A stretch of 64,000 nt of DNA. Source: Jeongeupia wiesaeckerbachi (GTDB taxonomy: Bacteria; Pseudomonadota; Gammaproteobacteria; Burkholderiales; Chitinibacteraceae). Both the position numbers and the translations under genes were made by a program. The first letter of the stretch is position 1; every line of letters begins with the position of its first letter. The stretch spans positions 2,542,001 to 2,606,000 of the forward strand of contig NZ_CP136946.1 of NCBI RefSeq assembly GCF_050916355.1. The letters run 5' to 3'. Of this stretch, positions 53,089 through 60,369 are shown in pieces. A model generated the notes under the pieces. That model had not been told where the DNA came from. It saw only the letters and a list, made by a program, of their open reading frames with translations, and did no database searches.

Positions 53089-54224
53089 ACCGCGATTGGC
53101 AGCAAACGACAAGCACGCTCGACGCATTGCGGGTCGAGCGCGTCGCCAAGCGCTTCGGGGCATTCACGGCGCTCGAAGGCGTATCGCTGTCGGTGAAAAA
53201 GGGCGAGTTCCTGTGTCTGCTCGGCCCGTCGGGCTGCGGCAAGACGACCCTGCTGCGCATCATCGCCGGGCTGGAAACCGCCAGCGACGGCGCGCTGTTC
53301 ATGGCTGTCGACGATGCCGAACGCGAGGTGACGCGGCTGCCTGCCTCGCAGCGTGACTACGGCATCGTCTTTCAGAGCTACGCACTGTTTCCGAATCTGA
53401 ACGTCGCGCAGAACATCGCCTATGGCCTCAAGGGTCGGCGCGAGGACAAGACCTTGCGCGTTACCGAGCTGCTGGCGCAGATCGGCCTGCCGGGTATCGA
53501 GCACAAGTTTCCGTCGCAATTGTCGGGTGGGCAGCAGCAGCGCGTCGCGCTGGCGCGTGCGCTGGCGACGAGCCCGTCGCTGCTCCTGCTCGACGAGCCG
53601 CTGTCGGCGCTCGACGCCCGCGTGCGCGAGCATCTGCGCCGCGAGATCAAGTCGCTGCAGCAAAAGCTTGGCGTCACGACGATCATGGTGACGCACGATC
53701 AGGAAGAAGCGCTGACGATGGCCGACCGCATCGTGGTGATGAACCACGGTGTGATCGAGCAGGTCGGCACGCCGGAAGAAATCTACGCGCGACCGGCGAA
53801 CCGCTTTGTCGCCGAATTCGTCGGCCAGTCGAACTGGCTGGCCGCGACGTCGGCCGGCATTGGTCAGGTCCAGCTCGGCGATGCCTTGCTCGGCGCCACG
53901 GTGACCCCGCCGCGGCCCGACGGCCATCCGGTCGAGTTGTTCATCCGGCCCGAGGACGTGCAGCTGCACGCGAGCTGGAGCCCGGTCGAGGCGCAGATCG
54001 TCAACACCGCGCTGGCGCATGTGCGCAAGATCGAATTGCTCGGCGGCTTCTACCGCGTTGCGCTGAGCGTGCCGGGCTGGGGTGGCCAGCCGCTGCTGGC
54101 CGACGTGGCGCGCAGCGAGTTCGAGCGGCTGAACCTGTCGCTGGCGCGCATGGTGCCGGTGTCGCTGCCGGCCAACCGTTTGCGGGCCTTTTCGCCCTCG
54201 ACCTCGACTGGCGGTGCCGCATGA
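53085..54224 (+). CDS. phnT: ABC transporter ATP-binding protein for 2-aminoethylphosphonate
   Basis: This 379-residue cytoplasmic ATPase has Walker A GPSGCGKTT, Q-loop YGIVFQSYALFPN, signature LSGGQQQR, Walker B LLLLDEPLSALD and H-loop THDQEEA, plus a C-terminal TOBE-like regulatory domain. It belongs to the PotA/FbpC-like group that includes PhnT. Its ATG overlaps the stop of the PhnZ-like gene and its stop overlaps the permease start, so the three are translationally coupled. Confidence 0.9.
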   Translation: MNRDWQQTTSTLDALRVERVAKRFGAFTALEGVSLSVKKGEFLCLLGPSGCGKTTLLRIIAGLETASDGALFMAVDDAEREVTRLPASQRDYGIVFQSYALFPNLNVAQNIAYGLKGRREDKTLRVTELLAQIGLPGIEHKFPSQLSGGQQQRVALARALATSPSLLLLDEPLSALDARVREHLRREIKSLQQKLGVTTIMVTHDQEEALTMADRIVVMNHGVIEQVGTPEEIYARPANRFVAEFVGQSNWLAATSAGIGQVQLGDALLGATVTPPRPDGHPVELFIRPEDVQLHASWSPVEAQIVNTALAHVRKIELLGGFYRVALSVPGWGGQPLLADVARSEFERLNLSLARMVPVSLPANRLRAFSPSTSTGGAA

Positions 54225-55909
54225 TCGCGCTGCGCTTGCGTGGCCGGATCGCGCCGGACCGCAGCCAGTACGTGGCCGCCGGTCTGTTATGGCTGCTGGC
54301 GGCCGCGCTGGTGCTGGGCCTGGCGCTGCCGCTGGCTGCGATCCTCGGCAAGGCGCTGACCGGCGACGATGGCCAGTTTGCCGGCCTGGCCCAATTCGCC
54401 GCGATCGCCGGTGAGGCGCGCTTCTGGGATGCCGTGTCGAACAGCCTCGCGGTCTCGCTGACGACGACGGCGATCGTGCTGCCGCTGGCCTATGTGTTTG
54501 CCGCCGCGCTGACGCGCACCTGCATGCCGGCCAAGCCGCTGTTCCGCGCGCTGGCGCTGATTCCGCTGCTCGCGCCGTCGCTGCTGCCCGGCATCGCGCT
54601 GGTCTACCTGTTCGGCAATCAGGGCCTGTTGAAAGCGTGGTTTCCCGACGGCAGCATCTATGGCTTCTGGGGCATCGTCATTGCCGAAGTCTTCTTCACG
54701 TTTCCGCATGCGCTGATGATTCTGGTCACGGCGCTGTCGGTTGCCGATGCCCGGCTGTACGAAGCGGCGACGGCGCTCGGTGCCGGCCGCATCCGCCGCT
54801 TCCTGACCGTGACGCTGCCGGCGGCACGCTACGGGCTGATCTCGTCGGCGCTGGTCGTGTTCACGCTGGTCATCGTCGATTTCGGCGCGCCGAAGGTGAT
54901 TGGCGGTCAGTACAACGTCCTTGCGGTCGAGGTGTACAAGCAGGTCATCGGTCAGCAGAACTTCCCCAAGGGCGCGGTGATCGGCATGTTGCTGCTGCTG
55001 CCGGCGGTGCTCGGTTTCGTGATCGACCATCTGCTGCAGAAACGCCAGCGGGCCCTGCTTTCCGCCCGCGCTCAGCCGCTGGTGGTCAAACCGCAGGGCT
55101 GGGTCGACCTCGTCAGTACGCTGACGTGCACGCTGATCGGCGGTGCGATGCTGGTGGTGCTGGGCACCGCGATCGCTGCGGCATTCATCAAGCTGTGGCC
55201 GTACAACCTGAGCCCGACGCTGGCGCATTTCGACTTCGACAATATGGATGGCGGTGGCTGGGCGGCGTTCTTCAACAGCGTGAAGCTGGCCTTGGCGACC
55301 GCGGTGTTCGGCACGCTGGCGGTGTTCGCCGGCGCCTATCTGGCCGAAAAGACCAGCGCGGCGCCGGTCGCGCGGCAACTGGTGAAAATGCTAGCGATTG
55401 TCCCGATGGCGGTACCGGGCCTGGTGCTCGGCCTCGGCTACATCCTCTTCTTCAACAATCCGGCCAATCCGCTGCACTTCCTCTACGGCTCGATGACGGT
55501 GCTGGTGCTGTGTTCGGTCATGCACTTCTACACCACGGCGAACCTGACCGCGACGACGGCGCTGAAGCAGCTCGATGCCGAGTTCGAAGCCGTCGCCGCC
55601 TCGCTCAAGGTGCCGTTCTGGACGACGCTGTGGCGGGTGACGCTGCCGGTCTGTCTGCCGGCGATGCTCGATATCGCGCGCTTCTATTTTGTTTCGGCGA
55701 TGTGCACCGTCTCGGCGGTCATCTTCATCTACACGCCCGATACCGTGCTGGCATCGGTGGCGGTGCTGAACATGGACGACGCCGGTGACACCGCTGCGGC
55801 CGCGGCGATGGCGACGCTGATCGTCGCCGCGTCGGCGCTGATCTGTCTGGTGTTCAGCGTCGCCGCATGGTGGCTGGGGCGGAAGACGCAGGCGTGGCGC
55901 ACACGTTGA
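54221..55909 (+). CDS. Fused two-domain ABC permease for 2-aminoethylphosphonate (PhnU/PhnV-like)
   Basis: The 562-residue protein holds two complete permease units in one chain, about 12 helices in all, each with an EAA loop (EAATALGAGRIRRFLTVTLP and EAVAASLKVPFWTTLWRVTL). Such ThiP/FbpB-like fusions are known in AEP importers, where one chain replaces PhnU plus PhnV. It overlaps phnT by four bases and is followed by a strong terminator, ending the phnZ-like/phnT/permease unit. Confidence 0.9.
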   Translation: MIALRLRGRIAPDRSQYVAAGLLWLLAAALVLGLALPLAAILGKALTGDDGQFAGLAQFAAIAGEARFWDAVSNSLAVSLTTTAIVLPLAYVFAAALTRTCMPAKPLFRALALIPLLAPSLLPGIALVYLFGNQGLLKAWFPDGSIYGFWGIVIAEVFFTFPHALMILVTALSVADARLYEAATALGAGRIRRFLTVTLPAARYGLISSALVVFTLVIVDFGAPKVIGGQYNVLAVEVYKQVIGQQNFPKGAVIGMLLLLPAVLGFVIDHLLQKRQRALLSARAQPLVVKPQGWVDLVSTLTCTLIGGAMLVVLGTAIAAAFIKLWPYNLSPTLAHFDFDNMDGGGWAAFFNSVKLALATAVFGTLAVFAGAYLAEKTSAAPVARQLVKMLAIVPMAVPGLVLGLGYILFFNNPANPLHFLYGSMTVLVLCSVMHFYTTANLTATTALKQLDAEFEAVAASLKVPFWTTLWRVTLPVCLPAMLDIARFYFVSAMCTVSAVIFIYTPDTVLASVAVLNMDDAGDTAAAAAMATLIVAASALICLVFSVAAWWLGRKTQAWRTR

Positions 55910-55919
55910 ACCTATTCGG

Positions 55920-55942
55920 CCGGGGCCTTGCCCCGGTTTTTT
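55920..55942 (+). terminator. Rho-independent terminator of the transport unit
   Basis: CCGGGGC pairs with GCCCCGG around CTT, followed by six T residues. It separates the permease gene from phnW. Confidence 0.92.
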
Positions 55943-55957
55943 GGTAGCAGAAAATTC

Positions 55958-55965
55958 GTCTAGAT
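55958..55965 (+). promoter_or_regulatory. phn box P3 before phnW
   Basis: GTCTAGAT matches seven of eight bases of the GTCTAGAC box seen at P1 and P2. It lies between the upstream terminator and the phnW ATG (16 bases from box to start codon). The CGTAATA element is not present here, so this is the weakest of the three sites; phnW clearly needs a promoter of its own. Confidence 0.45.
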
Positions 55966-55980
55966 GACTGAGAGAAAGCA

Positions 55981-57081
55981 ATGAGAGAAGCCATTTTGCT
56001 CACCCCGGGGCCGCTGACGACCAGCCTGGCGACCAAGACCGCCATGCTGACCGACTGGGGCTCGTGGGATTCGGCGTTCAATGCGCTGACGGCGCGGGTC
56101 TGCAACGATCTGGTGAACATCGTCCACGGCGGCGAGACGCACGTCTGCGTGCCGTTGCAGGGCTCGGGCACGTTTGCCGTCGAAGCGGCGATCGGCACAC
56201 TAGTGCCGAAGGACGGCAAGCTGCTGGTGCTCGTCAACGGCGCGTATGGCCGACGGATGGCGCAGCTCACCAAGGTGATCGGCCGGCAGGTTGCCGTGTA
56301 TGAAACCGCCGACGATCAACCGGCCGACCCGGCCGAAATCGCGGTCCGGCTGGCCGCCGATCCGGCGATCACCCACGTTGGCGCAATCCATTGCGAAACC
56401 AGCACCGGCATCCTCAACCCGCTGGCCGCGATCGCCGCCGTGGTCGAGCGGGCGGGGCGGCGGCTGATCATCGACGCAATGAGCGCCTTCGGTGCGCTGC
56501 CGGTCGATGCGCGCGAGATCCGCTTCGATGCGCTGATCGCGACGAGCAACAAATGCCTCGAAGGCGTGCCCGGCGTCGGCTTCGTCATCGCCCAGCGCGA
56601 GGCGCTGCTGGCGGCTAGCGGCAACAGCCATTCGCTCGCGCTCGACCTCGTCGACCAGTACCTCTATCTGCAGAAAACCGGCCAATGGCGCTTCACGCCG
56701 CCAACCCATGTCGTCGCCGCGCTGGCGTCGGCGCTGGAACAGTATCTGGCGGAGGGCGGCCAGTCGGCGCGGCTGGCGCGCTACGCGGCCAATTGCCGTC
56801 AGCTGGTGTCGGGTCTGGCGCGACTGGGGCTGAGGCCGTTGCTCGAACCGTCGCTGCAGGCGCCGATCATCGTCACCGTCCACGCGCCGCGCCATCCCGA
56901 TTACGACTTCAAGCGCTTCTACGAGGCAGTGCGCGCCCGCGGCTTCGTCTTGTACCCGGGCAAGCTGACCGAGGTCGAGACCTTCCGCGTCGGCTGCATC
57001 GGCGCGATCGATCACGCCGAGATCGGCCAGGCCGTGTCGGCGATGGCCGATGCACTGGCCGAACTGGGCTGGACCCACTGA
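55981..57081 (+). CDS. phnW: 2-Aminoethylphosphonate:pyruvate aminotransferase
   Basis: PhnW transfers the amino group of AEP to pyruvate, giving phosphonoacetaldehyde and alanine. The 366-residue length matches the family (367 in Salmonella). The PLP-enzyme features are clear: LLTPGPLTTS at the N-terminus, GSGTFAVEAAIGTLVP, DAMSAFGALP and the PLP lysine in ATSNKCLEGVPGVGF. It is first in the catabolic unit after box P3; phnX follows after 129 bases. Confidence 0.95.
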   Translation: MREAILLTPGPLTTSLATKTAMLTDWGSWDSAFNALTARVCNDLVNIVHGGETHVCVPLQGSGTFAVEAAIGTLVPKDGKLLVLVNGAYGRRMAQLTKVIGRQVAVYETADDQPADPAEIAVRLAADPAITHVGAIHCETSTGILNPLAAIAAVVERAGRRLIIDAMSAFGALPVDAREIRFDALIATSNKCLEGVPGVGFVIAQREALLAASGNSHSLALDLVDQYLYLQKTGQWRFTPPTHVVAALASALEQYLAEGGQSARLARYAANCRQLVSGLARLGLRPLLEPSLQAPIIVTVHAPRHPDYDFKRFYEAVRARGFVLYPGKLTEVETFRVGCIGAIDHAEIGQAVSAMADALAELGWTH

Positions 57082-57089
57082 TTTGTCGC

Positions 57090-57188
57090 GGCCGGCAAAA
57101 CCCCATGCCGTACTTGCTCGTGCTGCTGCGACCGCAGGGAGTCCCCGAGGGACGCCTCGCACGCCCAGCCGGCAGGGTTTTTCCGGCC
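57090..57188. repeat. Long-range hairpin/possible dispersed repeat between phnW and phnX
   Basis: The ends 57090-57103 (GGCCGGCAAAACCC) and 57175-57188 (GGGTTTTTCCGGCC) pair at 13 of 14 positions. The 71-base interior contains smaller dyads such as GTCCC-CGA-GGGAC and CTGCG-AC-CGCAG. The whole looks like a foldable intergenic element rather than coding sequence. It might act as an mRNA stabiliser or attenuator between phnW and phnX, or be a copy of a genome-wide repeat. Confidence 0.45.
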
Positions 57189-57210
57189 GCTCTTTAACAG
57201 GAGCATACCC

Positions 57211-58044
57211 ATGAACTACCGCTACACCCGCCGCTACGCCGGCAAGCTGCAGGCCGTGATTTTCGACTGGGCCGGCACTGTCGTCGATTTCGGCTCGTTC
57301 GCACCGACCCAGGTACTGATCGACGCACTGGGCGGCTTCGGCATCGACATCCACATGGCCGAGGCGCGCGTGTCGATGGGGCTGGCCAAGTGGGACCATA
57401 TCCGCGCGCTGGGCGACATGCCGCAGGTGGCCGCGCGCTGGCGCGCAAAGTACGGCCACGAGATGAGCGACCGCGACGTTGACGCCGTATACGAAGCCTT
57501 CATGCCGCTGCAGGTTGCCCACGTCGGTCAGTACTCGCAGCTGATCCCCGGCGCGCTTGAGGTGATCGCGGCCTTGCGCGCACAGGGCATCAGCATCGGT
57601 TCGTGCTCGGGTTATCCGCGCATCGTGATGGACACGCTGCTCCCGATCGCCGCCGAGCGCGGCTATGCGCCCGACTGCACCATCGCGACCGACGATCTGG
57701 CCGCCGGCGGCCGGCCGGGGCCGTGGATGGCGCTGGAAAACGTTGTTCGCCTTGGCGCCAGCGATGTTGCCGCCTGCGTCAAGGTCGACGACACGGTGCC
57801 GGGCATCGACGAGGGTCTGGCGGCCGGCATGTGGACGGTCGGCCTGTCGGCATCGGGCAATGAAGTCGGGCTGACATTTGAGGAGTGGACGGCGCTCGGT
57901 CCGTCCGAGCAGGCGGCACGGCGCGCACCGGCCGAGGCCAAGCTCTACGCCGCCGGCGCGCATTTCGTCATCGACAGCATCGCCGCGCTACCGGCGGTGA
58001 TCGCCGAGATCAACGCGCGCCTCGCGCGCGGGGAGCGTCCATGA
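57211..58044 (+). CDS. phnX: Phosphonoacetaldehyde hydrolase (phosphonatase)
   Basis: PhnX splits the C-P bond of phosphonoacetaldehyde to phosphate and acetaldehyde. The 277-residue HAD enzyme has the nucleophile motif VIFDWAGTVVDFGS, the Schiff-base lysine in the cap domain (SMGLAKWDHIRAL), the SGYPR motif, and VKVDDTVPGIDEG for Mg2+. AGGAG lies seven bases before the ATG. The stop overlaps the ATG of a 28-codon ORF that leads to the FAD oxidoreductase gene. Confidence 0.96.
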   Translation: MNYRYTRRYAGKLQAVIFDWAGTVVDFGSFAPTQVLIDALGGFGIDIHMAEARVSMGLAKWDHIRALGDMPQVAARWRAKYGHEMSDRDVDAVYEAFMPLQVAHVGQYSQLIPGALEVIAALRAQGISIGSCSGYPRIVMDTLLPIAAERGYAPDCTIATDDLAAGGRPGPWMALENVVRLGASDVAACVKVDDTVPGIDEGLAAGMWTVGLSASGNEVGLTFEEWTALGPSEQAARRAPAEAKLYAAGAHFVIDSIAALPAVIAEINARLARGERP

Positions 58045-58127
58045 GTCAGGCCGCGCGGGGAGCGCCCATGAGTCAGGACGCGCGAAAAGCGCTCGCGAGC
58101 CAGACCATGTGGGGAGCGCAACCATGA
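58041..58127 (+). CDS. Candidate 28-residue linker ORF with duplicated start region
   Basis: This short frame begins in the ATGA overlap with the phnX stop and ends in an ATGA overlap with the FAD oxidoreductase start, so ribosomes could pass through all three. The sequence GGGGAGCG-(N)-CATGAGTCAGG-CGCGC occurs twice in tandem (58030-58056 and 58057-58083), and a third GGGGAGCG precedes the oxidoreductase ATG. The peptide would contain the repeat MSQxAR. I take it for a product of duplication of a ribosome site rather than a protein with a function of its own. Confidence 0.35.
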   Translation: MSQAARGAPMSQDARKALASQTMWGAQP

Positions 58128-59263
58128 GCATGACACCAAGCGCAGCAAGCCAGCGCCGCTGTGATATCGCCATCGTCGGTGCCGGCATCGTCGGGCTGGC
58201 GCATGCGCTGGCGGCGGTCAAGCGCGGCTACACCGTGACGGTGTTCGAACGCGACAGCCAGCCGCTCGGCGCATCGATTCGCAATTTCGGCCTTGGCCTC
58301 GTGCTCGGGCAGGCGCAGGGCGAGATGCACGCGCTGGCACAGGCCAGCCGCGAGATCTGGCTCGACGTCTTGCCGCAGGCCGGCTGCTGGCACAAGGCCT
58401 GCGGCAGCGTGACCGTGGCGCGCAATCCGGTCGAGCAGGCGGTGCTCGACGAGTTTCAGGCGCTGCGTGGCGACACCTACGGCACGCGCTTGCTGAGCCG
58501 GACCGCAGTTGCTGCGTTCGGCCTGCCGATCGGCCAGGTCACCGGCGCGCTGCACAGTGGCGACGAGATCGCCTTCGAATCACGCGTCGCCTTGCCGCGT
58601 CTTGTTGCCTGGCTGGCCGAGGTACACGGGGTCGAGTTCGTCTTCGGCGCGCAGGTCAACGCGATCGAGCTACCGACCGTGACGACCAGCCGTGGCGTCT
58701 GGCATGCCGAGCGGGCCTTTGTCTGCGCTGGCCACGATTTCCAGACGCTGTTTGCCGATGCCTACGCCGAGCCGCCGCTGCAGCGCTGCGCCTTGCAGAT
58801 GCTGCGCGTCGCCAATCCGGGGCTGACGCTTGGCCCGGCTTTCATGACCGGGATGTCGACGCTGCGCTACGACTCGTTTGCCGGGCTGGAAACGCTCGCG
58901 GCCTTGCGTCGCCAGCTCGACGACGCCGACCCGGTCTGGCTGATGGAGGGCATTCACCTGATCGTCCAGCAGGTCGGTGAATCGGGCGAACTGCTGATCG
59001 GCGATTCGCACCGCTACGCCGAGTCGGTCGGTCCGTTCGGCAGCGAGGCGATCGACCGGCGTCTGCTGCAGCTGGCCGAATCGTTGCTCGGCCGGCGACT
59101 GACCGTGATCGAGCGCTGGCAAGGCGTGTACGCCAGTGGCCCGGGCGGCTATCTCGTCAAACCGGCGGCGCCCGGCGTCACGGCGGTGGCGATTACCTGC
59201 GGCATCGGCATGAGCGTGGCATTCGGGCTGGCCGAGCAGGTGCTGGACGCTGCGCTGGCCTAG
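58124..59263 (+). CDS. FAD-dependent oxidoreductase of phosphonate clusters (DAO family)
   Basis: This 379-residue D-amino-acid-oxidase-fold flavoprotein has the dinucleotide motif AIVGAGIVGLAHALAAVKRG at residues about 15-34 and the C-terminal FAD motif GPGGYLVKP with TCGIGMSVAFGLAEQ. It belongs to the subgroup recurrent in AEP degradation clusters. A likely role is oxidation of the C-N bond of AEP analogues such as N-methyl-AEP so that they enter the PhnW/X route; this is inferred from context and fold. GGGGAGCG precedes the ATG. Its stop shares CTAG with the stop of the converging VOC gene. Confidence 0.85.
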   Translation: MSMTPSAASQRRCDIAIVGAGIVGLAHALAAVKRGYTVTVFERDSQPLGASIRNFGLGLVLGQAQGEMHALAQASREIWLDVLPQAGCWHKACGSVTVARNPVEQAVLDEFQALRGDTYGTRLLSRTAVAAFGLPIGQVTGALHSGDEIAFESRVALPRLVAWLAEVHGVEFVFGAQVNAIELPTVTTSRGVWHAERAFVCAGHDFQTLFADAYAEPPLQRCALQMLRVANPGLTLGPAFMTGMSTLRYDSFAGLETLAALRRQLDDADPVWLMEGIHLIVQQVGESGELLIGDSHRYAESVGPFGSEAIDRRLLQLAESLLGRRLTVIERWQGVYASGPGGYLVKPAAPGVTAVAITCGIGMSVAFGLAEQVLDAALA

Positions 59264-59640
59264 TCGGCCGTCATCGGCGCAGTGCCGGCGGCCTGAATCA
59301 GCTCGACACGGTTGCCGGCAGGATCGATGGTGAAGCCGCGCGGGCTGCCGAGGACATCGGATTGCGCGTGCCAGTCGATGCCACGCTCGGCCAGTTTGAC
59401 CCGCACGGCGGCAAGGTCGTCGACCACGACGGCAAAGTGGGCGCTGGGGTGGGGCGGCATATCGCTTTCCGACAGGTGCAGTTGCACCGTCGGCGACAGT
59501 TGCAGCCATGCACCGCTGACCCGGCCGCCCTTGGCCGGCTTGGGAATGCGGGCAAAACCGAGCACGTCGGCATAGAAGGCGACGACCGCTTCGGTGCCGC
59601 CGGGCGGAACGGCGATGGTGAGGTGATGAAGATGCGCCAT
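59260..59640 (-). CDS. VOC-family (glyoxalase/bleomycin resistance-type) protein
   Basis: This 126-residue protein has two beta-alpha-beta-beta-beta units (HLHHLTIAVPPGGTEAVVAF and HFAVVVDDLAAVRVKLAERG) and the usual metal-ligand positions: His in the first strand, His of SAHFAV and Glu in RVELIQ. VOC proteins include glyoxalases, dioxygenases and resistance proteins; the substrate is unknown. It converges with the phosphonate FAD oxidoreductase with a four-base overlap, and nothing shows that it belongs to that pathway. Confidence 0.85.
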   Translation of the reverse strand: MAHLHHLTIAVPPGGTEAVVAFYADVLGFARIPKPAKGGRVSGAWLQLSPTVQLHLSESDMPPHPSAHFAVVVDDLAAVRVKLAERGIDWHAQSDVLGSPRGFTIDPAGNRVELIQAAGTAPMTAD

Positions 59641-59977
59641 GGCTGATCCTGTACGGTGGCGGTGACTGAATAAGGGCGGTGAACAAAACCGCTGGCGGCG
59701 TCGCGCTTATTGGCCGGACTTTGGTGCCGACGCGGCCGTCGACGTCTCCGTGCGACGTTTTGCGCGCCTTGCCAGCCTCTTTTCATCGGCTTGTCACCCG
59801 GTACGTTTGCCGCGCTAGGCCGACGCTACGGAAGCCGTCGTTGCGGGCGCTCATCGTGCGACTGGTGCAAACGCGCAACAACGAATCATGCCACACGGTT
59901 TGCAATGGCTGGGACGGGCAAGGGCTGGCTATGATCGCGCCGCGGTGCAGGGTGCACCGTTTACCGGTATCCCCGCG
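59641..59977. other. Intergenic region between the VOC gene and the Cys-cluster gene
   Basis: These 337 bases lie between divergent genes and contain no frame I can support. I see no strong terminator, repeat or clear promoter hexamers. Confidence 0.5.
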
Positions 59978-60307
59978 ATGTCCTCCGCCTGTCAATCCTG
60001 CGGCGCCTGCTGCGCCAGTTTTCGTGTCTCGTTCTACTGGGGCGAAACCGACGCCTGTCCGGGCGGCACGGTGCCGGCCGAGCTGACGACGCAGATCAAT
60101 CCGTGGCGGGTGGCGATGCGTGGCACCGAGGTCGCACCGGTCAAATGCATCGCGCTGCTGGGCGATGTGGGCGTCTCGGTCGGCTGCAGCATCTACACCC
60201 AGCGCTCGAGCACCTGCCACGAGTTCAGCGAGGGCGACGAGCGCTGCAACGATGCCCGCGCCCGCCACGGCCTGCCAGCCTTACAGGCGGCAATCAGCCT
60301 GTCATAG
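59978..60307 (+). CDS. YkgJ-family cysteine-cluster protein
   Basis: This 109-residue protein has the zinc/iron-chelating cysteine cluster of the YkgJ family: CQSCGACC at residues 5-12, then single cysteines in DAC, VKC, VGC, STC and RC. The family is thought to bind Zn2+ or an Fe-S cluster; its role is unknown. I start at the ATG giving MSSACQSCGAC; an in-frame upstream start would add 30 residues without homology. Confidence 0.85.
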   Translation: MSSACQSCGACCASFRVSFYWGETDACPGGTVPAELTTQINPWRVAMRGTEVAPVKCIALLGDVGVSVGCSIYTQRSSTCHEFSEGDERCNDARARHGLPALQAAISLS

Positions 60308-60369
60308 CGCCGTCACCTCCGGCTCGTACGCTGCCGCTCCTTGACCGATGACGACAAGAGAGCAGCAAG

